Positions 54,909 to 63,947 of a stretch of 64,000 nt of DNA are shown one piece after another; position 1 is the first letter of the stretch, and each line of letters opens with the position of its first letter. The DNA lies in the NCBI GenBank assembly GCA_022483045.1, contig JAKVOA010000001.1, positions 519,750-583,749 of the forward strand, written 5' to 3'. The DNA is from Oscillospiraceae bacterium. Its GTDB lineage: Bacteria; Bacillota; Clostridia; Oscillospirales; Acutalibacteraceae. Below the pieces are notes generated by a model. The model saw only the letters and a list, made by a program, of their open reading frames with translations. It did no database searches and was not told where the DNA came from. Made by a program: the position numbers and the translations under genes.

Positions 54909-54937
54909 ATTATAACAATCTTTTAGCTGATGGGCAA
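54909..54937 (-). promoter_or_regulatory. Probable promoter of the ppx-ppk-pfkA run
   Basis: On the minus strand TTGCCC (54937-54932) and TATAAT (54914-54909) are 17 bases apart, giving a leader of about 140 bases. Confidence 0.5.
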
Positions 54938-54992
54938 GAATAATTATATGTTTGACAAAAGAAATAAAACGAATGGAAAGAGGTGCGGTACC

Positions 54993-55838
54993 ATGAAACT
55001 GGCACTGCTGCAGATGCACGTAAGCGAAAAAAAGGAAGAGAACCTGCGACGCGCGGCGGCCTTGGTAAAACAGGCCGCAGACCGTGGCGCGCAGATAGCT
55101 GTGCTGCCGGAAATGTTTGTCTGCCCGTATGAGAACAGCTGGTTTGTCCGTGCGGCAGAAGCACGCGGCAGGGACATTTGGCGGGCACTTTCCCGCATGG
55201 CCCAGGGAAACCACATTTGGCTTGTCGGCGGCAGCTTCCCAGAGCAGGAAGACGGGTGCCTTTACAACACCTGCTTTGTCTTTGACCCGCAGGGCAGAGA
55301 AGCCGCCCGCCACCGAAAAATGCACCTGTTTGACATCCATGTAGAGAGCGGGCAATCTTTCTGTGAATCCGCCACATTTTCCGCCGGAGAAGATATTACG
55401 GTATTCCCTACAGAATTTGGGAAAATCGGCGTATGTATCTGCTTTGACTTCCGCTTTCCAGAGCTTGCCGGTCTTATGCAGCGGCGGGGTGCACAGCTTC
55501 TGCTGGTGCCGGCCGCTTTCAATATGACCACTGGCCCTGCACACTGGGAGCTGCTGTTTCGTCAGCGCGCGGTAGACAATCAGCTGTTTACGGCAGGCAT
55601 TGCCCCGGCGCGCGACACAGCGGCACCCTACGTTTCCTATGCAAATTCGATTCTTTGCTCGCCGTGGGGCAGTGTACTGGAGCGTGCAGGAGAAGGGGAG
55701 CAGATCCTTCTGCATGAAATTGACTTTGCCGAAAACGCATCGGTGCGCCGCCAGCTGCCGCTGATTTTTGCCCGGCGGAGCGATCTGTATACTTTAAAAG
55801 CAGAGCACAGCGAGGCGCCTGGGGGACAAAAAAGCTGA
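54993..55838 (+). CDS. Nitrilase-family amidase (omega-amidase/Nit2-like)
   Basis: This 281-residue carbon-nitrogen hydrolase has the catalytic triad Glu-Lys-Cys: AVLPEMFVCPYE (about 43), RHRKMHLFDI (about 112) and GVCICFDFRFPEL (about 147). The HLFDI wording and length fit the Nit2/omega-amidase group, which hydrolyses alpha-ketoglutaramate or similar omega-amides. I chose the ATG at 54993 with AAAGAGGTG upstream; the frame is open from 54930. It lies opposite ppx and before tRNA-Ser. Confidence 0.92.
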   Translation: MKLALLQMHVSEKKEENLRRAAALVKQAADRGAQIAVLPEMFVCPYENSWFVRAAEARGRDIWRALSRMAQGNHIWLVGGSFPEQEDGCLYNTCFVFDPQGREAARHRKMHLFDIHVESGQSFCESATFSAGEDITVFPTEFGKIGVCICFDFRFPELAGLMQRRGAQLLLVPAAFNMTTGPAHWELLFRQRAVDNQLFTAGIAPARDTAAPYVSYANSILCSPWGSVLERAGEGEQILLHEIDFAENASVRRQLPLIFARRSDLYTLKAEHSEAPGGQKS

Positions 55839-55861
55839 CCTACAGCGGATTTTGAGCATAA

Positions 55862-55912
55862 AAAAATCCGCAAACACTTTCTGCTGCAAAGGCAGAAATA
55901 TGTTTGTGGATA
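55862..55912 (-). terminator. Terminator of tRNA-Ser
   Basis: The arms ATCCACAAACA and TGTTTGCGGAT, plus an inner TTTCTGC/GCAGAAA, form a long stem that runs on the minus strand into TTTTTTT. Confidence 0.88.
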
Positions 55913-55916
55913 TGAA

Positions 55917-56003
55917 TGGCGGAGAGGATGCGACTCGAACGCACAATGCCTTGCGGCACACCACATTTCCAATGTGGCTCCTTACCAATTAGAATACCTC
56001 TCC
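55917..56003 (-). tRNA. tRNA-Ser(GGA)
   Basis: An 87-base class II tRNA: acceptor GGAGAGG/CCTCTCC, anticodon loop TTGGAAA (anticodon GGA) on stem CCACA/TGTGG, variable arm TGCCGCAAGGCA, T loop TTCGAGT, discriminator G and encoded CCA. Confidence 0.96.
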
Positions 56004-56199
56004 AACTGGCAAAACAACATCGCTTTTTATCAGCGACTAAATTATTATAGCATATGTTCCGGAAAATGCAAGCCTTTTTTGCAAATTCTCATTTTTTTAT
56101 GGGAAAACTTGCGTATAGGCTTTTGCTGCTGTAAACTATCCTATGTATAATATGATTTTATCTGCCGGCTTTTGCGGCCGGCGCTAGGAGGAAAAAAAG

Positions 56200-57594
56200 T
56201 TGGATCGGACCAGAATTTCGGAACTTTACCGGGATGCGGAAAGCTTTGGCGGCAAAAGCATTACCGTGTGCGGCTGGGTGCGCTCTGTGCGCGACAGCAA
56301 AGCCCTTGGCTTTATCGACCTGAATGACGGCAGCTGCTTTAAGGGTCTGCAGGTCGTCTTTGAGGCGGACAAAGTAGAAAATTTTGAAGAGATAACAAAA
56401 TACAACGTCGGCGCTGCTGTATGCGTGACAGGTGAAGTGCTGCTGACACCCAAAGCGCGCCAGCCGTTTGAGGTGCACGCGGCAGAGATTAAACTGGAGG
56501 GTGCCTCTGCCCCAGACTATCCGCTCCAGAAAAAGCGCCACAGTGTTGAGTACCTGCGCAGCATTGCGCACCTGCGCCCGCGCACCAATCTGTTTTCGGC
56601 GGCTTTCCGCGTACGCTCCGCCGCCGCATACGGAATTCACCGTTTCTTCCAGCAGCGCGGCTTTGTTTACGTAAATACACCGCTGATTACGGCAAGCGAT
56701 GCCGAGGGTGCGGGCGAAATGTTCCGCGTCACCACACTGGACCCCGCCAATCCGCCTAAAACACCGGACGGCAGGGTGGACTTTAAAGAAGACTTTTTTC
56801 AGCGGCCCGCTTCGCTGACGGTTTCCGGCCAGCTTGAGGCCGAGTGCATGGCAATGGCTTTTGGGCAGGTGTACACCTTTGGCCCAACATTCCGTGCAGA
56901 AAAGTCCTACACACAGCGCCACGCGGCTGAGTTTTGGATGATTGAGCCGGAAATTGCCTTTGCAGACCTAGAGGACGTGATGAAACTGGCAGAGGCCATG
57001 ATGAAAGACGTAATTCGCTACGTCATGAAGACCTGCCCACAGGACCTCGATTTCTGCAACCACTTTGTAGACAAGGGGCTTTTGCAGCGCCTGCAGAATG
57101 TACTGGACCACGACTTTGCGCGGGTTACCTACACAGATGCAGTGAAACTGCTGGAGAAGAACAACGACCATTTCGAGTATAAAGTGGAATGGGGCTGCGA
57201 CCTGCAGACCGAGCACGAGCGCTACCTGACCGAGCAGGTTTACAAGCGCCCAGTATTTGTTACGGATTATCCCGCCGGCATCAAGGCCTTTTATATGCGC
57301 GAAAACCCGGACCAAAAGACCGTTGCCGCGGTAGACCTGCTGGTGCCCGGTATCGGCGAAATTATCGGCGGCAGCCAGCGTGAAGAGCGCCTGGAGATCC
57401 TGCAGCAGAAAATGCACAAACTGGGCATGAAAGAAGAGGACTACTGGTGGTATCTCGACCTGCGCCGCTACGGTACGGCCCGCCACGGCGGCTTTGGCCT
57501 TGGCTTTGAGCGCATGGTCATGTATCTGACCGGCATTCAGAATATCCGCGACGTGCTGCCATTTCCACGTACGCCCGGCAGTGCAGAGTTTTAA
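56200..57594 (+). CDS. asnS: Asparaginyl-tRNA synthetase
   Basis: This 464-residue class II enzyme has an OB-fold anticodon-binding domain (1-110; [17 protein letters not shown]) and a catalytic domain. Motif 2 lies around [23 protein letters not shown], and motif 3 is [33 protein letters not shown] and [12 protein letters not shown] mark AsnS rather than AspS. The start is TTG with AGGAGG 8 bases upstream. It stands alone; the presence of asnS means no need for tRNA-dependent Asn synthesis. Confidence 0.97.
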   Translation: MDRTRISELYRDAESFGGKSITVCGWVRSVRDSKALGFIDLNDGSCFKGLQVVFEADKVENFEEITKYNVGAAVCVTGEVLLTPKARQPFEVHAAEIKLEGASAPDYPLQKKRHSVEYLRSIAHLRPRTNLFSAAFRVRSAAAYGIHRFFQQRGFVYVNTPLITASDAEGAGEMFRVTTLDPANPPKTPDGRVDFKEDFFQRPASLTVSGQLEAECMAMAFGQVYTFGPTFRAEKSYTQRHAAEFWMIEPEIAFADLEDVMKLAEAMMKDVIRYVMKTCPQDLDFCNHFVDKGLLQRLQNVLDHDFARVTYTDAVKLLEKNNDHFEYKVEWGCDLQTEHERYLTEQVYKRPVFVTDYPAGIKAFYMRENPDQKTVAAVDLLVPGIGEIIGGSQREERLEILQQKMHKLGMKEEDYWWYLDLRRYGTARHGGFGLGFERMVMYLTGIQNIRDVLPFPRTPGSAEF

Positions 57595-57597
57595 AAG

Positions 57598-57624
57598 AAA
57601 GACCGCTTTGGCGGTCTTTCTTTA
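57598..57624 (+). terminator. Terminator of asnS
   Basis: AAAGACCGC and GCGGTCTTT form a 9-bp stem, followed by CTTTAT. Confidence 0.85.
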
Positions 57625-57714
57625 TACTCTTTTGCATAAACAAACAAAAAATCGCCAAAAGGCTGCAGACTTTGACAGGATAAACCGGAAATGTGCAAGA
57701 TTTCATTTTAAGTC

Positions 57715-57743
57715 TTGCATTTTTTGCGCTGATTTTGTACAAT
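57715..57743 (+). promoter_or_regulatory. Promoter of the aminotransferase gene
   Basis: TTGCAT (57715-57720), 17 bases, TACAAT (57738-57743). Confidence 0.6.
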
Positions 57744-57798
57744 AGGAAAGGTTTATTTCACTTTTACGATAGTTTGAGTAGTTGGGAGTGCATACTGC

Positions 57799-59076
57799 GT
57801 GAATTTTACAGAAATGTCGGAAACGGAACTGAAGCAGCAGCAGGCAAAGCTTGCAAAACAATTTGAGGCCTGCAAGGCACAGGGGCTAAAGCTCAATATG
57901 GCGCGCGGCAAGCCTGCCGCTGACCAGCTGGGCCTTTCCATGGAAATGCTTGATTCACTCAATTCCAAGACCAACCCGGTTTTGGCGGACGGTACAGACT
58001 GCCGAAACTACGGCCAGCCGGACGGCCTGCCGGAAATGCGGCAGCTGTTTTCTGGGCTGATGGGTGTGCCGGCTTCCAATATCCTTATCGGCGGCAATTC
58101 CAGTCTGAATATGATGTTCGACACCATTTCCTGCGGCATGACACACGGCATGCCGGGCGGAAAACCGTGGTGCACCGAAAAGCGGCGCAAATTTCTCTGC
58201 CCGTCGCCGGGTTATGACCGCCACTTTGCTGTTACCGAATATTTTGGCTTTGAACTCATCGCAGTTCCAATGCTGGCGACTGGGCCGGATATGAATGTGG
58301 TGGAAAACTTAGTTGCTGCTGACCCTGCTATTAAGGGAATGTGGTGTGTACCAAAGTATTCCAACCCGACTGGCATTACATACTCTGATGAAACCGTGCG
58401 GCGCATTGCTGCACTGAAGCCCGCTGCCCCGGATTTTCGCATTTTTTGGGATAACGCATACTGCGTGCACGAGCTTACTGATACTCCTGACCAGCTGCTG
58501 AATTTGTGGGAAGCCTGCAAAGCAGCGGGAAACCCTGACCTTCCGTTTTTCTTTGCCTCTACCAGCAAGGTTACGTTCCCGGGTGCGGGCGTAGCTGCGA
58601 TGGGTGCCAGCGACAAAAATCTGGAAGTCATGCGCGAATACCGGCATTACCAGATTATCGGGCCGGATAAAATGAACCAGCTGCGCCACCTGCTCTTCCT
58701 GAAAAAAGTGGGAGGGGTGAAAGCCCAAATGGAGCGCCAGCGCGCACTGATTGCCCCGAAGTTTCAGGCTGTAGAGAAAATCTTTGACGAGGAGCTTGCC
58801 GGCAAGGGTGTCGCATCGTGGACCAATCCCCGCGGCGGTTACTTCATCAGCGTTGATGTGCAGCCCGGCTGCGCAAAGCGCACAGTCGCCTTGTGCAAAG
58901 AAGCCGGCGTTACCCTGACCGGTGCCGGTGCCACTTTCCCATACCATATTGACCCGCAGGACAGCAATATCCGTGTGGCGCCGACATACCCACCCCTTGC
59001 GGAAGTAAAGCAAGCGGCAAAACTTTTTTGCCTGTGTGCGCAGCTGGCTGTGTGCGAAAAACTCCTACATTGCTGA
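57799..59076 (+). CDS. Class I aminotransferase (MocR-type PF12897-like, AspB4)
   Basis: This 425-residue PLP enzyme has the fold type I features MARGKPAADQLGLSMEML, NYGQPDGLPEMRQLF, ILIGGNSSLNMMFD and the Schiff-base lysine in FASTSKVTFPGAG (about 258). The RNPRGGYFISVDV-like C segment (here TNPRGGYFISVDVQPG) binds the substrate carboxylate. This subgroup includes aspartate aminotransferases that resemble MocR C domains but lack the DNA-binding domain. The start is GTG with GGGAG upstream. Aspartate is the likely substrate, by analogy only. Confidence 0.88.
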   Translation: MNFTEMSETELKQQQAKLAKQFEACKAQGLKLNMARGKPAADQLGLSMEMLDSLNSKTNPVLADGTDCRNYGQPDGLPEMRQLFSGLMGVPASNILIGGNSSLNMMFDTISCGMTHGMPGGKPWCTEKRRKFLCPSPGYDRHFAVTEYFGFELIAVPMLATGPDMNVVENLVAADPAIKGMWCVPKYSNPTGITYSDETVRRIAALKPAAPDFRIFWDNAYCVHELTDTPDQLLNLWEACKAAGNPDLPFFFASTSKVTFPGAGVAAMGASDKNLEVMREYRHYQIIGPDKMNQLRHLLFLKKVGGVKAQMERQRALIAPKFQAVEKIFDEELAGKGVASWTNPRGGYFISVDVQPGCAKRTVALCKEAGVTLTGAGATFPYHIDPQDSNIRVAPTYPPLAEVKQAAKLFCLCAQLAVCEKLLHC

Positions 59077-59241
59077 TTCTTTATTTTTACTTTTGTTTTG
59101 CTGTACAAAAAGGCTGCCTTTTTAGGCGGCCTTTTCCTTTCGGAAACATTGACTTTCCAACACAGAATTACTATAATAAACTTGCTACGTCTGCGAAATT
59201 CAGTTTTTTCGCGGAAAAAAAGCAAATTGGAGGACTTGCGC

Positions 59242-60687
59242 ATGAAGCGAGCACGAAAACCCATTTTTTTCATTGTCGCGATCCTCATCTTAGCCTTTAC
59301 GTTCGTTTCCATTTCGGGCGTTTATTCGTACAAAGGCGATACCAAAACGACTTATGTAAAAGGCGTTGGGGATATCAGATGGGGCATTGACATCAAGGGC
59401 GGCGTTGAGGCTACTTTTTCCCCCGAGTCAAGCGGGAAAAAGGTAACGAAAGAGCAGCTGGACTCTGCAAAATCTGTCATCGAGACCCGTATGGTGCAGA
59501 ATAATATTACAGACTATGAGCTGTACGCAGATTACAGTCAAGGTAAAATCATCACCCGCTTTCCGTGGCAGAGCGAAGAGACAAGCTTTGACCCGGAGTC
59601 GGCCCTAAAAGAACTGTCTGCCACCTCTGTCCTGACTTTCCGCGAGGGAAGCGAGTACACCAATACATCGACCGGCAGCGACGGTGAGACCATTTACACA
59701 ACGCCAAAGGGAACGACTGCGAAAACGACCTTCCTTTCCGGCAGCGATGTAAAGTCTGCCAAGGCCGGTGTTTCACAGGACTCTACCTCTGGCCAAAGCA
59801 CCTATGTGGTCGAGCTGGAGCTGACCAGCAGCGGCGCACAAAAATTTGCTGCCGCTACGAAAAAAGTTGCCAACGAAAGCAGCACCTTGTCAATCTGGAT
59901 GGATGACACGATGATTTCTTCAGCTTCGGTTGACAAGACCAAGTTCGGCCAGACCGGCATTACTGGCGGCAAAGCCGAAATCAGCGGCAACTTTACCTCT
60001 GATTCTGCTACAAAATTAGCAAACCAAATCAATGCCGGCGCGCTGCCGTTTAAGTTAACGGTCAGCAGCTTTAGCAGCGTCAGCCCGACTTTGGGCACCT
60101 CTTCGCTGTATGCTATGGCGCTTGCGGGCATTGTCGGCTTCATTCTGGTTGCTATCTTTATGATTCTGGTGTTCCGCCTGCCCGGCTTTGTGGCGGTTAT
60201 CTCTTTGTGCGGGCAGATGGCGCTGTGCTTTGCGGCAGTTTCCGGTTTCTTCCCATTTATGAAGAGCTTTACCATGACCTTGCCCGGTATTGCGGGTATG
60301 ATTCTATCTATCGGCATGGGCGTGGATGCCAACATCATTACTGCGACGCGAATCAAAGAGGAGCTTTATGCCGGCAAGTCGCTGGACGCGGCCATTACCG
60401 CCGGCGACAAAAACAGCTTCTGGGCTATCTTTGACGGCAACATTACCACAATCTTGGTTGCTGTCATCCTGATGCTGGTCTTTGGCCCGACAAATATCCT
60501 CTCTGCACTGTTTGGCGCCAGCACAACCGGCTCCATTTATTCCTTCGGCTACACGCTGTTGATCGGCAACATCGGCAACTTCATCTTCGGTATTTATACC
60601 AGCCGTGCAATGACCCGGTCGCTTTCTGCTTTCAAACCTCTGCGCAAAAAGTGGCTTTACGGAGGTGCAATCCATGAAGCAGTTTAA
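59242..60687 (+). CDS. secD: Protein translocase subunit SecD
   Basis: This 481-residue protein has an N-terminal transmembrane helix, an extracellular P1 domain (about 40-285; VGDIRWGIDIKGGVEATF) and five more helices. The motif GIAGMILSIGMGVDANIITATRIKEEL is at the conserved helix 4-5 region. SecDF uses the proton gradient to pull secreted proteins out of SecYEG. I chose the ATG at 59242 with TTGGAGG; the frame is open further upstream. It overlaps secF by 14 bases. Confidence 0.96.
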   Translation: MKRARKPIFFIVAILILAFTFVSISGVYSYKGDTKTTYVKGVGDIRWGIDIKGGVEATFSPESSGKKVTKEQLDSAKSVIETRMVQNNITDYELYADYSQGKIITRFPWQSEETSFDPESALKELSATSVLTFREGSEYTNTSTGSDGETIYTTPKGTTAKTTFLSGSDVKSAKAGVSQDSTSGQSTYVVELELTSSGAQKFAAATKKVANESSTLSIWMDDTMISSASVDKTKFGQTGITGGKAEISGNFTSDSATKLANQINAGALPFKLTVSSFSSVSPTLGTSSLYAMALAGIVGFILVAIFMILVFRLPGFVAVISLCGQMALCFAAVSGFFPFMKSFTMTLPGIAGMILSIGMGVDANIITATRIKEELYAGKSLDAAITAGDKNSFWAIFDGNITTILVAVILMLVFGPTNILSALFGASTTGSIYSFGYTLLIGNIGNFIFGIYTSRAMTRSLSAFKPLRKKWLYGGAIHEAV

Positions 60688-61666
60688 GATTCGGTTTAGT
60701 AAAAACCGCAAAATTTACTATGCTATTTCCATTGGCATTATCCTTGTGGGTGTCATCTGCAACATTGTCTTTGGCGCTAAGCTGGATATTGAATTCCGCG
60801 GCGGCACACAGCTGAAGTATTCTTATACGGATGCTTCCGGCGCAGTGACGCAGACCGAAGTGGAAAAGACAGTAAAGAATACCGTAAAGCGCGATGCTTC
60901 GGTTCTGCTGAATAAAAACGTCAAGAATTCTTCCGGCACTGCCACGACCAATAACGTGACGATTGAGCTTTCCGGTACAGACGCTATTTCCGTGGAAACG
61001 CAGCAGCAAATTGCAAAAGACCTGCAGACTAAGTTTACAAACAGTAAGTTTTCACTGATTGAGTCCAGTTCGATCAATCCCTCCATGGGGCAGAAATTCT
61101 TTGTAAAATGTCTGGTCGCTGTTGCAATCACCATTGTGCTGCTGGTCCTGTATATCGCCCTGCGCTTCCGCAAAATCGGCGGTATGTCAGCTGGTGTCAT
61201 GGCGATTGTTGCTCTGCTGCACGATGTCTGTATGGTGTATTTTACATTCATCTTTTTCCAAATGCCCATCAACGGCAACTTTATCGCGGTTATTCTGCTG
61301 ATTCTCGGTTACTCACTCAACGATACAATTATCGTCTATGACCGTATCCGCGAAAATCGCACCGAGATGCCCGCAAAGACGCCGATTGGCGAGCTGGTCG
61401 ATTTGAGTATCAACCAGACGCTGAGCCGCTCCATTTTTACCGCATTGTGCACGGTCATGGTTATTGCGTGCTTGTGTGTGGTCGCCGCCTATTATCAGTT
61501 GACCAGTGTTACCACGCTGGCTTTGCCGATGATGATTGGTGTTGTTTCCGGCTGCTATTCCTCTGTGTGCATCGCCGGCCCGTTGTATGTCGGCTGGAAT
61601 GAACACAAGCAGAAAAAGCAGAAGAAAGGCCATGCAAAGCCGCAGGCCGCTTCCGCTGAAGAATAA
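60674..61666 (+). CDS. secF: Protein translocase subunit SecF
   Basis: This 330-residue partner of SecD has helix 1 (about 15-35), a P4 domain (KLDIEFRGGTQLKYSY) and five more helices with VALLHDVCMVYFTF and LGYSLNDTIIVYDRIREN. It ends in a basic tail. The ATG at 60674 has GGAGGTG and lies inside the end of secD, so the two are translated together. Separate SecD and SecF are normal for Clostridia. Confidence 0.96.
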   Translation: MKQFKIRFSKNRKIYYAISIGIILVGVICNIVFGAKLDIEFRGGTQLKYSYTDASGAVTQTEVEKTVKNTVKRDASVLLNKNVKNSSGTATTNNVTIELSGTDAISVETQQQIAKDLQTKFTNSKFSLIESSSINPSMGQKFFVKCLVAVAITIVLLVLYIALRFRKIGGMSAGVMAIVALLHDVCMVYFTFIFFQMPINGNFIAVILLILGYSLNDTIIVYDRIRENRTEMPAKTPIGELVDLSINQTLSRSIFTALCTVMVIACLCVVAAYYQLTSVTTLALPMMIGVVSGCYSSVCIAGPLYVGWNEHKQKKQKKGHAKPQAASAEE

Positions 61667-61677
61667 GATTCTATTCA

Positions 61678-61718
61678 GATCCCGTCGATACAGGAATACC
61701 TGTCGGCGGGATTTTTTA
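61678..61718 (+). terminator. Terminator of secDF
   Basis: The arms around CAGG-AATA-CCTG and ATCCCG/CGGGAT form a long stem followed by TTTTTT. Confidence 0.9.
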
Positions 61719-61871
61719 TACAAAAAGGCCACCCGGGCAAGGCGGCCTTTGCTTCAGCAGTTTTCTGCTTCGAATTTATAAACTGTGCAGCTGTGGAACG
61801 TTTTACCGACCGGAAGCAGCGCTGATGGAAACTGCGGATGGTGGGGACTGCCCGGAAAATGCTGCGTTTCC
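61719..61871. repeat. Duplicated galM tail, distal copy
   Basis: This 153-base segment repeats 61873-62025 at an offset of exactly 154 bases with few differences. It carries a non-functional copy of the galM C terminus (ending EAENC) and of the galM terminator; the offset shifts the frame. Confidence 0.95.
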
Positions 61872-61872
61872 G

Positions 61873-62025
61873 TACAAAAAGGCCGCCCGGGAAAGGCGGC
61901 CTTTGCTTCAGCAGTTTTCTGCTTCGAATTTATAAACTGTGCGGCTGCGGAACGTTTTACCGACCGGAAGCAGCGCTGATGGAAACTGTGGATGGTGGGG
62001 ACTGTCCGGAAAATGCTGCGTTTCC
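61873..62025. repeat. Duplicated galM tail, functional copy
   Basis: This is the copy joined to the galM gene: it contains the last ~39 codons of galM, its stop at 61908 and the terminator at 61876-61904. Confidence 0.95.
61876..61904 (-). terminator. Terminator of galM
   Basis: AAAGGCCGCC and GGCGGCCTTT form a perfect 10-bp stem, followed on the minus strand by TTT, just beyond the galM stop. The distal repeat copy has a mismatch in this stem. Confidence 0.92.
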
Positions 62026-62969
62026 AGGCAGACAGCAGTGTGTGGCAGAAGGGGAGAGCCATCGCGACCTTTACTGCCTTCGCCAAAGCTGTTTGCTGTA
62101 TACAACTGCATGCCAGGCTGATCGGTAAAGACCAGCATACGAATGCCGCGAGTTTTGTTGCAGACTTCGGCGGCTCTGCGCATGCCGGTGCCATTTAAAA
62201 CAAAGCAGTGGTCGTAGCCACCACAGTGATGCAGCAACGGCTCGTCTTTGGCAATGTCCTGTCCAATCGGCTTAAAGCTGCGGAAATCTTCTGCAGTGCC
62301 GTCGACCGGCAGCACTTTTCCGGTCGGAAGCAGGCTGTCGTCCGCTGCTAGGAAAGAATCTGCATTTAACTGCAGGACAGACGCCAAGAGCTCTTCACTG
62401 CTCTCTGCACCTAAAGTAAAGAAAGAGTGGTTAGTCAAATTCAGGTAAGTCGTTTTGCTGCACTCGGCACGGTAGTCGATGATGACCGCGTTGTCCGTGG
62501 TCAGGCAGTAAGTGACAGAAACACTGCAGGTGCCGGGAAAGCCCTGGTCGCCGTCCGGGCTGGTGCAGGTAAAGGTAATGGAGGGCGCGTCCGTGCTGTT
62601 GTCGCGGTGCTTACAGCGCCAGTTGCGGGAAGAAAAGCCATCGCTGCCGCCATGCAGCGTGTTAAGCCCCTCGTTTTTATCAAGGGTGTATGTTTTGCCG
62701 CCAATATCAAAAGTACCGCCGGCAATGCGGTTGGCATAGCGGCCCACTGCGGTGCCCAGGTAGTCGCCTGGTGCTGCGTATTCGTCCAGTGTGCTGTGTC
62801 CCAGCACCATTTCTGCAAAGTTCCCGTCGCGGTCTGGCATGCGCAGAGAGGCAATGCGTGCGCCGTAGGAAAGCAGCGTCAGCGAGGCACCAGCGGCGTT
62901 TTTCAGTGTATAAGCGGAAACGGCGGTGCCGTTTTGCAAAGTACCGAAAGAATTTTCTGTAATGCTCAT
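61908..62969 (-). CDS. galM: Aldose 1-epimerase (galactose mutarotase)
   Basis: This 353-residue enzyme interconverts alpha and beta anomers of glucose and galactose. It has LLSYGARIASLRMPD at about 31-45, GRYANRIAGGTF, LHGGSDGFSSRNW, the His of NLTNHSFF, and DHCFVLNG; the catalytic Glu would be in the CLETQHFPDSPHH-like C region (about 310). The ATG at 62969 follows the glucokinase gene by 18 bases. Its 3' end has been tandemly duplicated, out of frame, together with its terminator. Confidence 0.95.
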   Translation of the reverse strand: MSITENSFGTLQNGTAVSAYTLKNAAGASLTLLSYGARIASLRMPDRDGNFAEMVLGHSTLDEYAAPGDYLGTAVGRYANRIAGGTFDIGGKTYTLDKNEGLNTLHGGSDGFSSRNWRCKHRDNSTDAPSITFTCTSPDGDQGFPGTCSVSVTYCLTTDNAVIIDYRAECSKTTYLNLTNHSFFTLGAESSEELLASVLQLNADSFLAADDSLLPTGKVLPVDGTAEDFRSFKPIGQDIAKDEPLLHHCGGYDHCFVLNGTGMRRAAEVCNKTRGIRMLVFTDQPGMQLYTANSFGEGSKGRDGSPLLPHTAVCLETQHFPDSPHHPQFPSALLPVGKTFRSRTVYKFEAENC

Positions 62970-62987
62970 TTTTCTATCTCCTGTCCC

Positions 62988-63947
62988 TCAGGCGGTTCCC
63001 AGCAGAGCCGCACCGATAATGCCGGCGTCATTGCCAAGCTTTGCAATGCACACCTCAGTTTGTTTGGCGTTAGGCACTAAGAAAGTTTCGTCCTTTATGA
63101 ATTCGCGCAGCGGCTTGAGCAGGGTATCTTTTTCGTTGCAGATGCCGCCGCCGATGCAGATGCGGTCTGGTTGGAAGATGTTGATGCAGTTGACAATGCC
63201 CGTGCCGAGGTCGCGGATAAACATATCCACGGCTTTTTGGCCGAGCGGGTCGCCGGCGCGCATAGCGTCAAAGGCGGTGCGGCCATTGATTTTCGTCAGG
63301 TCGCCGCCAACAATCTGCCAGATCGGCGAGGTTTTGTCTTTTGAGGTCAGCATGACTTCCTCTGTTGTGCGGATAAGTCCGGTTGCAGAGGCATAGGCTT
63401 CCCAGCAACCGCGGCGGCCGCAGGTGCAGGGACGGCCGTCTACCGCAATGACCTGGTGCCCCAGCTCGCCGGCGGCGCCGTTGCAGCCGGAGTAAATTTT
63501 GCCATCAATGATAATGCCGCCGCCGATGCCGGTGCCCAGTGTAATAGCCAGTGCATTTGCGGTGCCCTCCAATGCGCCGGCCTTATACTCGCCGAAAGCG
63601 GCAGCATTCGCATCATTTTCCACCAGCACTTTTTTGCCCTGCAGGCGCTCACTGAGCTGCTCTGCCAGAGGGTAGTTGTGCAGGTTTAGGTTGCCGGAAA
63701 AGCCAACAACACCCTTTTCGCTGTCGATGCTGCCGGGGGAGCCAACACCAATCCACGGTACGTCGATCAGGGTCAGGTTGGCGGCCTGCAGGGCCTGCAG
63801 CGCGGTCCTTGCCAGCTGCTCGGTCAGTTCGTTTTCCGGGCAGGGGACCCGGGTGTGATTTTTTGCGCTTGAAATCAGATTGTAGTTCTCATCAATGACG
63901 CCAACGGCGATGTTTGTGCCGCCAAGGTCAATACCAAGATAGTACAT
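62988..63947 (-). CDS. glcK: ROK family glucokinase
   Basis: This 319-residue sugar kinase has the ATP-binding motif GIDLGGTNIAVGVID at the N terminus and VENDANAAAFGEY with the catalytic Asp near 108. The ROK zinc motif is the CTCGRRGCWEAY stretch near 173-184 (three Cys plus His of GELGHQVI). ROK repressors have an N-terminal helix-turn-helix; this one has none, so it is an enzyme. I chose the ATG at 63947; AAGGAGGG lies 12 bases upstream. With galM it forms a glucose-activating pair. Its upstream region is cut by the window edge. Confidence 0.95.
   Translation of the reverse strand: MYYLGIDLGGTNIAVGVIDENYNLISSAKNHTRVPCPENELTEQLARTALQALQAANLTLIDVPWIGVGSPGSIDSEKGVVGFSGNLNLHNYPLAEQLSERLQGKKVLVENDANAAAFGEYKAGALEGTANALAITLGTGIGGGIIIDGKIYSGCNGAAGELGHQVIAVDGRPCTCGRRGCWEAYASATGLIRTTEEVMLTSKDKTSPIWQIVGGDLTKINGRTAFDAMRAGDPLGQKAVDMFIRDLGTGIVNCINIFQPDRICIGGGICNEKDTLLKPLREFIKDETFLVPNAKQTEVCIAKLGNDAGIIGAALLGTA

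Noticed and set aside
62988-63947. ROK family transcriptional repressor
   Set aside because: There is no N-terminal helix-turn-helix, and the kinase motifs are intact; it is a glucokinase.
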